Below the pieces are notes generated by a model that saw only the letters and a program-made list of their open reading frames with translations, was not told the DNA's origin and did no database searches. Position numbers and translations under genes: made by a program. A DNA stretch of 64,000 nt from Streptomyces flavofungini. GTDB taxonomy: Bacteria > Actinomycetota > Actinomycetes > Streptomycetales > Streptomycetaceae. Positions 1 through 14,263 of the stretch are shown in pieces. Location of the stretch: NCBI RefSeq assembly GCF_030388665.1, contig NZ_CP128846.1, forward strand, positions 1,240,001 through 1,304,000, read 5' to 3'. Each line of letters starts with the position of its first letter. Position 1 is the first letter of the stretch.

Positions 1-456
1 GACCTTGCCGAACTTGTCGACGGCCTGGTAGTAGGTCCAGGCGAGCGCGTCGCAGGAGACCTTCTTGGCGCCGCTGTAGGTGGCACAGACCCTCTTCAGG
101 TCGGCGTAGAAGGCGCTGTCGACGCGGGCCTTGTTGGCGTTGAAGGTGCCCATCTCCTTGTAGTTGCGGTAGCCGAAGTCGTGCCGGGCACAGGCCGTCT
201 GGAACGGGAAGCCGAACGGGTTGTCCGGGGAGGAGGAGCAGTAGTCCGTGGACCAGTTGAACTTGTACGCGCTCCACGCGCCCTGGTTGTTGCGAGCCGA
301 GACGAACGCGTTGTAGCTGCTTGCGCTGGTCTGCGTCCAGCTGCTGAGCACCTGCGCCTTGTCCGCGGGGACAGCGGACGCCGGGGCGGCCGCGAGGCCG
401 GTCCCGAGGGTGAGGGCAGCGGCGCTCACGGCCACAGCGGCGAGTCGACGACGCAT
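1..456 (-). CDS. Secreted phospholipase A2 (3' part outside window)
   Basis: The 152 residues in the window begin with a Sec signal peptide (MRRRLAAVAV start, hydrophobic core, AxA-type cleavage near residue 28). The mature part contains C-A-R-H-D-F-G-Y-R-N-Y, which carries the His-Asp pair of prokaryotic secreted phospholipase A2 (Phospholip_A2_3 family). Paired cysteines nearby fit the disulfide-bonded fold. Family members hydrolyse the sn-2 ester of phospholipids outside the cell using calcium. The start is the ATG at 456 with the strong site AAGGAGGA just upstream. No stop codon is reached by position 1, so the C-terminus is missing. It reads away from the NRPS operon and I see no sign that it belongs to it. 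Confidence 0.85.
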   Translation of the reverse strand, partial: MRRRLAAVAVSAAALTLGTGLAAAPASAVPADKAQVLSSWTQTSASSYNAFVSARNNQGAWSAYKFNWSTDYCSSSPDNPFGFPFQTACARHDFGYRNYKEMGTFNANKARVDSAFYADLKRVCATYSGAKKVSCDALAWTYYQAVDKFGKV

Positions 457-528
457 GGGGATTCCTCCTTGTGGGGGTCATGACACGGCTCCGGGCCCGA
501 GTGCGCGGAGGCGTGGCTTTCATTGATC

Positions 529-552
529 ACCGCCGGCCTGTCGGCCGGTGGT
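529..552 (-). terminator. Hairpin downstream of the NRPS operon
   Basis: Two 10-base arms (ACCGCCGGCC and GGCCGGTGGT) flank a TGTC loop, with one imperfect pair. The hairpin lies about 125 bases past the last gene of the operon and has no T-run, which is common for actinomycete terminators. Placement and shape are the only evidence. Confidence 0.4.
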
Positions 553-677
553 CGTGCGCGCCGCGTGGGGGTGGCGCCCCGATGACGGGTTCTTGACGGC
601 ATCTGGCCTATACGTCACGGGACTTGGCCCCAAACCACCACGCTGACGCTGTCGGGGCACTCGCGGGTGCGAGTGCC

Positions 678-1376
678 TCAGGGCTGGGAGTGCTCCTGCC
701 ATACGACGGACACGACGCACTCCCCCTCCGGCGGGACGCTCACGTACTCGACGTGCCGCGCCACACCGGACGTTCTTGGTTCCCGGCACCGGCCCCGGGC
801 GCGGGCACCCGCACCCGCCGCGACCCTGGCCGGTTTGCGGGCCCGCAGCAGCGCCTCGCGGTCGGGCCCTTCGGGCACCGCGAGGCCGAGGCCCACCGGC
901 GCCGCCGCGAGCGCGAGCACGACGAGGTCGCGGTGCGCCGCGGTGGCGACGAACAGGGGCGGCCTGCCCCGCGCGCTCGCCGTCCGCCCGTGGTCGGCGC
1001 CGCAGTGCGGGCAGGGGCCCGCGTCCACGGCGATGCCCTGCGGCGCCGCGCCCAGGCACGAGGCCAGGAGCAGCCGCAGCCCGGCGCGCTCGGCCACGTA
1101 CCGCCGCCGCTCCGCCGCGTCCCCGGGCAGCCGGGCCCGCTCGCCCGCGCTCAGGGTGTCCTCGCGGGCGGGCACGACCGCGGGGTCCTGCGCGGAGAGA
1201 AGCAGCGTGCGCAGGACGACCGTGCCGATGGGCCGGGCGACCTGGGGCAGCGGGGCGCCGAGGTCGAGGGCGGGCGCGGGCAGCGGGACCTTGGCCCGGC
1301 CCCAGCCCCCGTCGGGGTTGGTCGAGGGCACCGACGGTGACGACCGCGGTGCGGCACTCTCCCCGGCCCCAGTCAT
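678..1376 (-). CDS. Degenerate phosphopantetheinyl transferase-like protein
   Basis: The middle of this 232-residue product resembles Sfp-type phosphopantetheinyl transferases: LPGDAAERRRYVAERAGLR, then a C-P-H-C-G-x-D-H-G block and a PVGLGL segment. The catalytic features are gone. The usual G-(V/I)-D-(V/I)-E magnesium site reads G-L-G-L-A-V, the S-H-S block reads A-T-A-A-H, and W-x-x-K-E-A appears only as REALLRARK, about 10 residues on instead of about 50. This suggests an internal deletion plus point loss. The Arg/Gly-rich tail is unlike the family. I chose the ATG at 1376 because GGGAGGGG sits just upstream; an ATG at 1436 is also open but has no clear ribosome site. It is last in the NRPS operon. 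It is probably non-catalytic; an intact enzyme is at 30149. Confidence 0.6.
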   Translation of the reverse strand: MTGAGESAAPRSSPSVPSTNPDGGWGRAKVPLPAPALDLGAPLPQVARPIGTVVLRTLLLSAQDPAVVPAREDTLSAGERARLPGDAAERRRYVAERAGLRLLLASCLGAAPQGIAVDAGPCPHCGADHGRTASARGRPPLFVATAAHRDLVVLALAAAPVGLGLAVPEGPDREALLRARKPARVAAGAGARARGRCREPRTSGVARHVEYVSVPPEGECVVSVVWQEHSQP

Positions 1377-1438
1377 CGCGACCCCTCCCGTCCGCTGCCA
1401 CCCGTCGCCGCCCCGTTCACGCACGCTTCCGCTCATGC

Positions 1439-2437
1439 TTAAGGCCGGGCCGCGGCGATCCGCTCCACCAACGACACGAATTCACCCGTCTTGGCGTCGA
1501 ATCGGGGTGACGCCATGTAGCCACCGGTGTCGGAGATGCTGTTGAGCCCGCCGATGTAGCCCGAGCCCGTGTCGTAGTCGTAGTCGAGCAGCCACGGCGA
1601 ACCGCTGGAACCCGGCGTCATGTTCGGGCACTCGACCTGCCACATGTTCATCGGCGGCACCGTCGGTTCGATCAGGTCCTGGCAGAACTCCTGGTGTTCG
1701 CCGTCGTAGGGCGGGCCGGAGTAGCCCATGACCGACACCTGCTCGCCGGTGCGCGCGTCGGGCACGATCTGGTAGCCGCCCGCCGCGTCGAAGACGGTCT
1801 CGCCCTTGGCGTTGTCGTTGGTGATGACCAGGCCGTAGTCGTGCTCCCAGTCCGGCTTGGCGCCGCTGCTCCACAGCGCGGAGGTGGCGACGTTCCAGGC
1901 GGTGAACCGGCCGAACGGCTCGCTGCCGCCCTCGCGCGCCGGGATGAACACGACGTTCTTCGTCCAGTCGCCGCCAGGACCCTCGTGGAGGCAGTGCGCG
2001 GCGGTCAGGACGAGGATCTCCGAGTCGCTGTCGACCGCCGTTGCGGTGCAGTGGTCGGGCTTGCCGTTGGCGTGCTCGAACACGAGCTTGCCGACGGCGG
2101 TGGAGTGCGGTCCGGCCGCCGCGAGGCGCGGGTCGGCCCGGTCCACGGCGGGCGCCGGGGCCTTCTTCTCGCCGGTGGCGCGGCGGACGCGCTCCGGGGT
2201 CCAGTAGTCGAGCAGGGCCCGCTCCCGCTGCGCGGCCGTGCCGCCCTTCGCGCCGGGTACGTCGACGACGGCCGCCCTGCTGACCACGCCGGGCGTGTCG
2301 TCCGCCGCCTGCGCGGGCGTGGCCGCGGCGAGCCCGGCGGCGGAGACGGTCAGGGCGACGAGCAGGGTCCGGACGCGGCCGAACCGGGAGCGCCCGGTTC
2401 TGTCCCGTCCGCAGGACACGGGTGAGTCCTCAGACAC
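1439..2437 (-). CDS. Secreted trypsin/V8-like serine protease
   Basis: The 332-residue precursor has a charged N-terminus, a hydrophobic stretch and an AQA-type cleavage site near residue 45, so it should be exported. The chymotrypsin-fold triad is visible: His148 in T-A-A-H-C, Asp200 in E-H-D-Y-G and Ser278 in P-G-S-S-G-S-P-W. Sequence between the signal and residue about 115 looks like a propeptide. The start is a GTG at 2437 with AAAGGAA upstream. It overlaps the stop of the FAD oxidase gene by 8 bases, so it is translationally coupled to the NRPS operon. Possible roles are processing or degrading the peptide product, or unrelated extracellular proteolysis. The substrate cannot be read from sequence. 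Confidence 0.85.
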   Translation of the reverse strand: MSEDSPVSCGRDRTGRSRFGRVRTLLVALTVSAAGLAAATPAQAADDTPGVVSRAAVVDVPGAKGGTAAQRERALLDYWTPERVRRATGEKKAPAPAVDRADPRLAAAGPHSTAVGKLVFEHANGKPDHCTATAVDSDSEILVLTAAHCLHEGPGGDWTKNVVFIPAREGGSEPFGRFTAWNVATSALWSSGAKPDWEHDYGLVITNDNAKGETVFDAAGGYQIVPDARTGEQVSVMGYSGPPYDGEHQEFCQDLIEPTVPPMNMWQVECPNMTPGSSGSPWLLDYDYDTGSGYIGGLNSISDTGGYMASPRFDAKTGEFVSLVERIAAARP

Positions 2438-3608
2438 AGTTGAGTTCCTTTCGTGGCGCGCCCTGGGTGAAGCGCTCCGCGGAGAGGGCCGAGACGTCGA
2501 CGAACGGCCGTCGTCCCAGGTAGAGGTCGCGGACGACCTCGCCGACCGCGGGCCCCTGGAGGAAGCCGTGGCCGGAGAAGCCGGTCGCGTACAGGAAGCG
2601 GCCGGGGCCGGGGGCCTCGCCGATGAGCGCGTTGTGGTCGGGGGTGACCTCGTAGAGCCCGGCCCAGCCCGTGACGACCTCCGCCTCGGTGAGCCGGGGC
2701 GCGCGCAGGGCCATCGCCTCGGACAGGCGGGGCAGCCAGGCGTCCGAGCGGGACAGGTCGAAGCCGGAGGGCTCGTCGGGGTCGGACATGCCGAGCAGCA
2801 CGCCCCGGCCCTCGCCGTGGAAGTAGAAGCTGGTGGCGAAGTCGATGGTCATGGGCACGCGCTCGGGCCGGTCCGGCAGCGGCCCCGTCACCAGGACCTG
2901 CCGCCGGTAGGGCCGCACCGGCAGGTCGACCCCGGCCATCGCACCGAGCGTCGCCGACCAGGCCCCGGCCGCGCAGATCACGGTGCCGGCCGTGACCGTG
3001 CCGCGCCCGGTGACGACGGTGGTGGCCCCGGAGCGCCCCGCCGCCCGCTCCATGCCGATGACTTGACAGTTCGTCAGGAGTCGGGCGCCGTAGCGCCGGG
3101 CGCCGACCGCGTAGCCGAGGACCACCGACTCCGGCGCGCAGTAGCCGTCGTCGGGCGAGTACGCCGCGGCGAGCACGCCGTCCGTGGAGATCAGCGGGGA
3201 GAGCGCGCGGGCCTCGGCCGGGTCGAGCATCCGGCTCGGCACCCCGAACTCGTTCTGCACGGCCACGTTCCGCTCGAAGGCCGCCACGTCCTCGGGCCGG
3301 GAGAGCAGGAACAGATAGCCCTCCCGGTGCAGGTCGATCTCCTGTCCGGGACGCCTGCCGAAGTCCTGGAACAGCTCCAGGCTGCGGGCGCCGAGCTGGA
3401 TGTTGACGGCGTCCGAGAACTGCCCCCGGATGCCGCCCGCCGCCTTGCTCGTGGACCCCGAGCCCAGCGTGTCCCGCTCCAGGAGCAGCACGTCGCGGAC
3501 CCCGGCCTCGGCGAGGTGGAAGGCGATGCTGGTGCCCATCACCCCGCCGCCGACGATCACCACGTCGGCGGCGGGCGGCAGCTCCGCCGCGGGCACGCGC
3601 GCTCCCAT
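2430..3608 (-). CDS. FAD-dependent amine/imino acid oxidase (sarcosine oxidase family)
   Basis: The 392-residue DAO-fold protein has an N-terminal FAD-binding motif (VVIVGGGVMGTS, near residues 17-28). Its C-terminal block Y-E-V-T-P-D-H-N-x-x-I-G … G-F-S-G-H-G-F is typical of sarcosine and glycine oxidases. Relatives oxidise secondary amines or cyclic imino acids with release of hydrogen peroxide; NikD, which makes picolinate in nikkomycin synthesis, is one. Its ATG overlaps the thioesterase stop (TGATG). Lying beside a lysine 6-aminotransferase, it may oxidise a lysine-derived piperidine or piperideine, free or carrier-bound. That substrate is inference; an alternative is oxidation of an N-methyl or proline-like amine. 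Confidence 0.8.
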   Translation of the reverse strand: MGARVPAAELPPAADVVIVGGGVMGTSIAFHLAEAGVRDVLLLERDTLGSGSTSKAAGGIRGQFSDAVNIQLGARSLELFQDFGRRPGQEIDLHREGYLFLLSRPEDVAAFERNVAVQNEFGVPSRMLDPAEARALSPLISTDGVLAAAYSPDDGYCAPESVVLGYAVGARRYGARLLTNCQVIGMERAAGRSGATTVVTGRGTVTAGTVICAAGAWSATLGAMAGVDLPVRPYRRQVLVTGPLPDRPERVPMTIDFATSFYFHGEGRGVLLGMSDPDEPSGFDLSRSDAWLPRLSEAMALRAPRLTEAEVVTGWAGLYEVTPDHNALIGEAPGPGRFLYATGFSGHGFLQGPAVGEVVRDLYLGRRPFVDVSALSAERFTQGAPRKELNCV

Positions 3609-4357
3609 CAGCCCGCCAGCTCGGCGGCGCCGTCGGGCAGGAAGGCGGGCATGTGGCGCGGCAGTTGGCCCCACACACGCGGCGTGAAGAAGTGCCCGCC
3701 GGGCAGGACCGCCCGCGTGAACGGTCCCTCCGTCAGTTCCTCCCAGCCGTCGTGCGCGGGGGTCAGCTCGTCCTCGCCGACCATGAGGTGGATGCCCGCG
3801 CGCAGCCGTGGCGCGCGCCGGAACTCGTAGGCGGCGTACGCCTCCAGGTCCATCCGCAGCAGGTCCACGGCCATGGCGAGCAGGTCGGGGTCGCTGATGA
3901 CGGACTGCGGCAGGCCGCCGCCCTCCGCCAGGGACGCGGCCAGTTCCTCGTCGGACGCGGTCGCGAGCTTGGCGGAGCGGACCCCCGTCCAGTGCTGGGG
4001 CGCGATGTGCCCGGAGAGGATCAGGCTCTCGGGGCCCTGGGCGCCCCGCTCCTGGAGCAGGCGCGCGGTCTCGAACGCGAGCAGGGCGCCCATGCTGTGG
4101 CCGTAGAGGACGTACGGGGAGCGCACCTCGGTGGCGACGGCGTCCGCGCAGTCCGCGACGAAGCCGTCCCAGCCGCCGGTGATCTCGTCCGCGTACCGGT
4201 ACTCGCGGCCCGGGTAGCACAGGGTGCGCAGCTCCACCTCCAGCGGAAGGAGCCGGGCCCAGGGCCGGAAGGCGACGGTGCCGCCGCCGGCGAAGCCCAT
4301 GCAGACGAGCCTGCGCGCCGCCCAGGGGCGTGGCTGCGGTCGGGCGACGCGGTTCAT
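3608..4357 (-). CDS. Type II (editing) thioesterase
   Basis: This is a 249-residue alpha/beta hydrolase of the GrsT/TycF type. Ser88 lies in the G-H-S-M-G elbow, an acidic residue lies in G-E-D-E-L, and the terminal histidine is in P-G-G-H-F-F. Stand-alone enzymes of this kind hydrolyse wrong or stalled acyl groups from NRPS/PKS carrier domains. It overlaps the aminotransferase stop by 4 bases (ATGA) and the next gene by one base. Because no NRPS in this operon carries its own thioesterase domain, it is also a candidate for product release, although family members usually edit rather than cyclise. Confidence 0.9.
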   Translation of the reverse strand: MNRVARPQPRPWAARRLVCMGFAGGGTVAFRPWARLLPLEVELRTLCYPGREYRYADEITGGWDGFVADCADAVATEVRSPYVLYGHSMGALLAFETARLLQERGAQGPESLILSGHIAPQHWTGVRSAKLATASDEELAASLAEGGGLPQSVISDPDLLAMAVDLLRMDLEAYAAYEFRRAPRLRAGIHLMVGEDELTPAHDGWEELTEGPFTRAVLPGGHFFTPRVWGQLPRHMPAFLPDGAAELAG

Positions 4358-5679
4358 GCCTGGTCCTCCGCGACGATCTCCTTCAGGACGGCGCGCAGCG
4401 CGCTGATCCCGAGGTCGAGCTCCGTCTCGGTGACCGACAGCGGCGGCCGCCAGCGCAGCTCGCGCTCGCCGGAGCCGAGGAAGATCACTCCGTGGGCGCT
4501 GTACGCGCGCTGCAGGACCCGGTCGCGCAGCGCGCCGTCGGTGAGCGTGATCGCGCACATCAGGCCGCGGCCGCGCGGGTCGGACACCAGGTCGGGGAAC
4601 TCGGCGGCGATCTCGCGGAGCTGGCCGAGCAGGTGGGCGCCGGTGCGGGCCGCGTTCTCGAACAGGCCCTCCTCGCGCACGACCTGCATGATCCGGGTGG
4701 AGCGGATCATGTCGACCAGGTTGCCGCCCCAGGTGGAGCTGAGCCTGCTCGACGTACGGAAGGCGTTGCCCTCCACCTCCAGGACCCGGCGTCCGCCGAT
4801 GACGCCGCACACCTGCGTCTTCTTGCCGAAGGCGATGACATCGGGGCGCAGTCCGAGCGCTTCGCTCGCCCAGCGCTCACCGGTGATCCCGAAGCCGCTC
4901 TGCACCTCGTCGGCGACGAACAGGGCGTCGTTCTCGCGGCACAGCTCCGCCATCGCCTTCAGGAACTGCGGCCGCAGGTGGCGGTCGCCGCCCTCGCCCT
5001 GGATGGGCTCGAAGACGAAGCAGGCGATCTCGTCGGCATAGCGGTAGAAGGCCGCCGCGGCGGCGTCCAGGGCCGCCTGCTCCTCGGGGAACAGCTCCGG
5101 CTGGTCCCAGCGGCTCATGTCGTTGACGGCCGGGCTCGGGATGCGCGGCCAGTCGAAGACGGGGAAGTCGCGGATCTTGGACGGGTCGGTGTTCGTCAGC
5201 GACATCGTGTAGCCGCTGCGGCCGTGGAAGGCGCGCTCCAGGTGCATGGCCCGCGAACCGCGCACGGCGACCCCGCGGGCGGCGTTGACTTGCGTCTTCC
5301 AGTCGAAGGCGACCTTCAGGGCGTTCTCGACGGCGAGCGCGCCGCCGTCGATGAAGAAGAGGTACGGCATGTCGTCGGAGCCGAACAGGCCCATGAACTC
5401 CTCGACGAAACGGGCCTGTTCGCGGGTGCCGTAGTCGGGGTTGGCGGGCTTCATCCGGGCCGCGGCGAGGAACGCGTCGTCGAGTTCCGGGTCGCCGTGC
5501 AGGGCCGGATGGTTGTGTCCGAGCGGCGCCGACGCGTAGAACATCGACATGTCCAGATAGCGGGAGCCGTCCCGCTCGTCCACGAGCCAGCAGCCCTGGC
5601 TGTTGCGGACGTCCAGAATGATGTCACCGAAGTCCCCGCTGACGTGGTCGCGCAGCAGGTCGATCCCGGCCTGGCTCAT
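4354..5679 (-). CDS. lat: L-lysine 6-aminotransferase (PLP)
   Basis: This 441-residue class III aminotransferase matches the lysine epsilon-aminotransferase subgroup. It has F-I-D-G-G-A-L-A-V-E-N-A-L-K-V-A-F-D-W-K and, around the PLP lysine (K286 or K287), A-F-G-K-K-T-Q-V-C-G-V. The enzyme moves the side-chain amine of lysine to 2-oxoglutarate; the semialdehyde closes to delta-1-piperideine-6-carboxylate. Such genes feed beta-lactam, pipecolate and aminoadipate pathways. I use the ATG at 5679, preceded by AAGGGGA. An upstream in-frame extension to 5796 is repetitive and unlike the family. The following gene overlaps by 4 bases. The product is probably a precursor for an NRPS monomer, with the FAD enzyme or the aldehyde dehydrogenase at 36385 as next step. 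Confidence 0.85.
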   Translation of the reverse strand: MSQAGIDLLRDHVSGDFGDIILDVRNSQGCWLVDERDGSRYLDMSMFYASAPLGHNHPALHGDPELDDAFLAAARMKPANPDYGTREQARFVEEFMGLFGSDDMPYLFFIDGGALAVENALKVAFDWKTQVNAARGVAVRGSRAMHLERAFHGRSGYTMSLTNTDPSKIRDFPVFDWPRIPSPAVNDMSRWDQPELFPEEQAALDAAAAAFYRYADEIACFVFEPIQGEGGDRHLRPQFLKAMAELCRENDALFVADEVQSGFGITGERWASEALGLRPDVIAFGKKTQVCGVIGGRRVLEVEGNAFRTSSRLSSTWGGNLVDMIRSTRIMQVVREEGLFENAARTGAHLLGQLREIAAEFPDLVSDPRGRGLMCAITLTDGALRDRVLQRAYSAHGVIFLGSGERELRWRPPLSVTETELDLGISALRAVLKEIVAEDQA

Positions 5680-5817
5680 GGCTGTCCCCTTGTCCTGTGA
5701 CGTGGCGTGTGACTGGTGCTGTGGCGTGTCGCGCGGCGCTGTGGCGTGCGGCGCGCGGCTGTGCGGTGCGGTGGCGTGCGGTGCGTGGTCGTTCACGGGT
5801 CGTGGGCCGGGCGGCCG
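5680..5817 (-). other. Repetitive spacer between MbtH and aminotransferase genes
   Basis: This 138-base gap interrupts an otherwise overlapping gene chain. On the plus strand it is built of short GTGGCGTG and GTGCGGTG-like words. The transcribed strand is therefore rich in C and A with few stable hairpins. It resembles the larger spacer at 18594-18892. Confidence 0.5.
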
Positions 5818-6021
5818 TCAGGCCCGGGCCGTCTGCTGGCGCGTCCGCACGCTGCGCGGACGGATGTCGGTCCAGACGCGGTCGATGTGCGCGACGCACT
5901 CCTCGCGGGTGCCGCTGGTGCCCTCGCGGTGCCAGCCGGCGGGCAGTTCGCGGCCGGCCTCCCAGAGGGAGTACTGCTCCTCGTCGTTGCGGACGACGTC
6001 GTAGCGGGGCGCTTCGGACAT
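5818..6021 (-). CDS. MbtH-like NRPS chaperone
   Basis: The 67-residue protein has the family signature N-D-E-E-Q-Y-S-L-W near its start and W-T-D-I-R-P-R-S near its end. The usual S-x-W-P appears as S-L-W-E. MbtH-like proteins bind the N-terminal subdomain of NRPS adenylation domains and support their folding or activity. The ATG at 6021 follows AAGGAGA. It lies 80 bases after the exporter gene, within the same run of genes. It is the only MbtH protein seen here and presumably serves the NRPSs upstream. Confidence 0.93.
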   Translation of the reverse strand: MSEAPRYDVVRNDEEQYSLWEAGRELPAGWHREGTSGTREECVAHIDRVWTDIRPRSVRTRQQTARA

Positions 6022-6101
6022 GGCTGTCTCCTTGAGGCGTGGTGGGGCTGGGACCGGGGCGCGCCGGGCGTGCGCGACCCCGGTGGTGTGTGGGGGGGCG
6101 G

Positions 6102-7738
6102 TCAGAGCGCGGCGGGTTCCGCCGCGGGTCGGGCCGGTTCCGTGTGCTCGGCGATGGTGCCTCGGTCGAGCTTGAGGATCTGGTCGGCGATGTTGAAGTA
6201 GCGGTCGTCGTGGGTGATGGCGATGACGGTCTTGCCGCGCTTGCGCAGCGCCGGCAGGACCTCGGTGTAGAAGAACTCCCGGAACTCGGGGTCCTGGTCG
6301 GCGGCCCACTCGTCGAAGAGCAGCACCGGACGGTCCGAGAGCAGCGCCGCCACCAGGGCGAGGCGTTTGCGCTGCCCCGTGGACAGGGAGATGGTGGAGA
6401 ACTCCCCGTCGCGCACGGTCACCTTGCTGTCCATGCCGAGCTGGGCGAGCAGGCGGTTGGCCTCGTCGTCGCCGTCGGGGTGGGCCGGCAGGGTGCGGAA
6501 GAGGTGGACGTCGGCGAAGACCCCGGCCACGCTCCCCCGCAGCTGTTCGACCCGGTCCCCGGCCACGGGCGTGCCGTCGAGGACGATCTCGCCCGCACTC
6601 GGCGGGTACAGGCCGCACAGCATCTTGGCCAGCGTGGTCTTCCCGCTGCCGTTTCCGCCGATCAGACAGGTCAGGGTGCCGGGGGCGAACGCGGCGTCGA
6701 TCGGGCCGACCTGGAAGCCCTTGTCGTCACCGACGGTGTCGTAGTGGAAGACCGCGCCGCGCAGCCGCAGCTCGGCCCCGGCGTCCTGCCCGGCGTCGCC
6801 CCGCTCCGGCGTCCGGAGCCCGCTCTCGTCGCCCAGGTCGAGCGCGTCGAGGGAGCGCAGCGCCGTCCCGGCCCGGCCGAGCGCCGGGATCAGGTTGAGG
6901 ACCGTGACCAGCGGGGTGTTGATGTAGATGACGGCGAGGGTGAAGCCGGTCAGGTCGTCGGCGGGGATGTCGAAGCGGGGCCCGGCGAACAGCATGATGC
7001 CGATGCAGGCGAGGAAGAGCAGCTGCCCCCAGGAGCCCGCGATGGTGTAAAGGCCCACGCCCCGGGTGGTGTCGCGCACGAGGAGCTTGCCGGTGGCGCC
7101 GACGCCGCCGTCGAGGACCTCGTCGCGGCGGCCCCGGTCGAGCTTGAGCTCCTTGGCGCCGCGCGTGACGCTCTCCAGGTGGCCGTGCATGGCGTCCTGG
7201 TGCTCACGGGCGCGGCGCAGATGGGCACCGGCCCGGCGCACCGGAAGCTGGTAGAGCAGCAGGCCGACGGCGAGCACGCCGACCATGCCGAGCAGCATCT
7301 TCCAGGAGAGCACCCCGATGTAGACGAAGGCGCCGATGACGATCGAGCCGTTCATGGAGAGCAGCGGCACGCTGCTGACCGCGCTGGTGATGATCTGTAC
7401 GTCGTCGGTGAGGGCGGACTGGAGCCGGGCGGGGCCGATGCGCTCGATGCGGCGCATGCCGCTGTCCAGGATCCGGCGGCACAGCTCCATCCGCAGTTCC
7501 TGGATGGAGCGCTGGGCGAGCCGGATCAGCAGGATCGAGGAGACCGCTCCGGCGAGCATCACGGTGACCGCCGCCGCCACGAAGGCGGCGAGCAGTCCGG
7601 TGCCCGGGTCGTCGAGCCGTTCCAGGACCCGCTGGAGCACCGCGATCAGGGCCACGGTCGCGCCGCCCGAGAGCAGGCCCGCGACCACGGCCGCGATCAC
7701 GGTCGCCCGGGACCGGGTGGCGAGCAGGGAGATGAAGT

Positions 7739-7742
<4 letters not shown>
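6102..7742 (-). CDS. Cyclic-peptide export ABC transporter (SyrD/PvdE type)
   Basis: This 546-residue protein fuses an ABC exporter membrane domain (about six helices, residues 15-300) to an ATPase domain. Walker A is G-G-N-G-S-G-K-T-T near residue 361, the signature is L-S-T-G-Q-R-K-R-L, and Walker B runs into L-L-F-D-E-W-A-A-D-Q-D-P. The last block and the H-D-D-R-Y-F switch region are characteristic of the SyrD/PvdE subfamily, which moves lipopeptides or pyoverdine precursors across the membrane as a homodimer. Its ATG overlaps the stop of the last NRPS gene by 4 bases, so it is translated with the assembly line. It most likely exports the finished or nearly finished lipopeptide. Confidence 0.92.

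Positions 7743-14259
<6,517 letters not shown>

Positions 14260-14263
<4 letters not shown>

Noticed and set aside
520..1545. Several long open frames on both strands opposite the PPTase-like and other genes
   Set aside because: They are Arg/Pro/Ala-rich frames without domains or ribosome sites, produced by high third-position GC. The same holds for the very long plus-strand frames opposite the NRPS and PKS genes (for example 7907-14896 and 18812-28381).
5680..5796. N-terminal extension of the lysine aminotransferase
   Set aside because: The extra 39 residues are a His/Ala/Pro repeat from the GTGC-type spacer and are absent from the family; the ATG at 5679 has a proper ribosome site.
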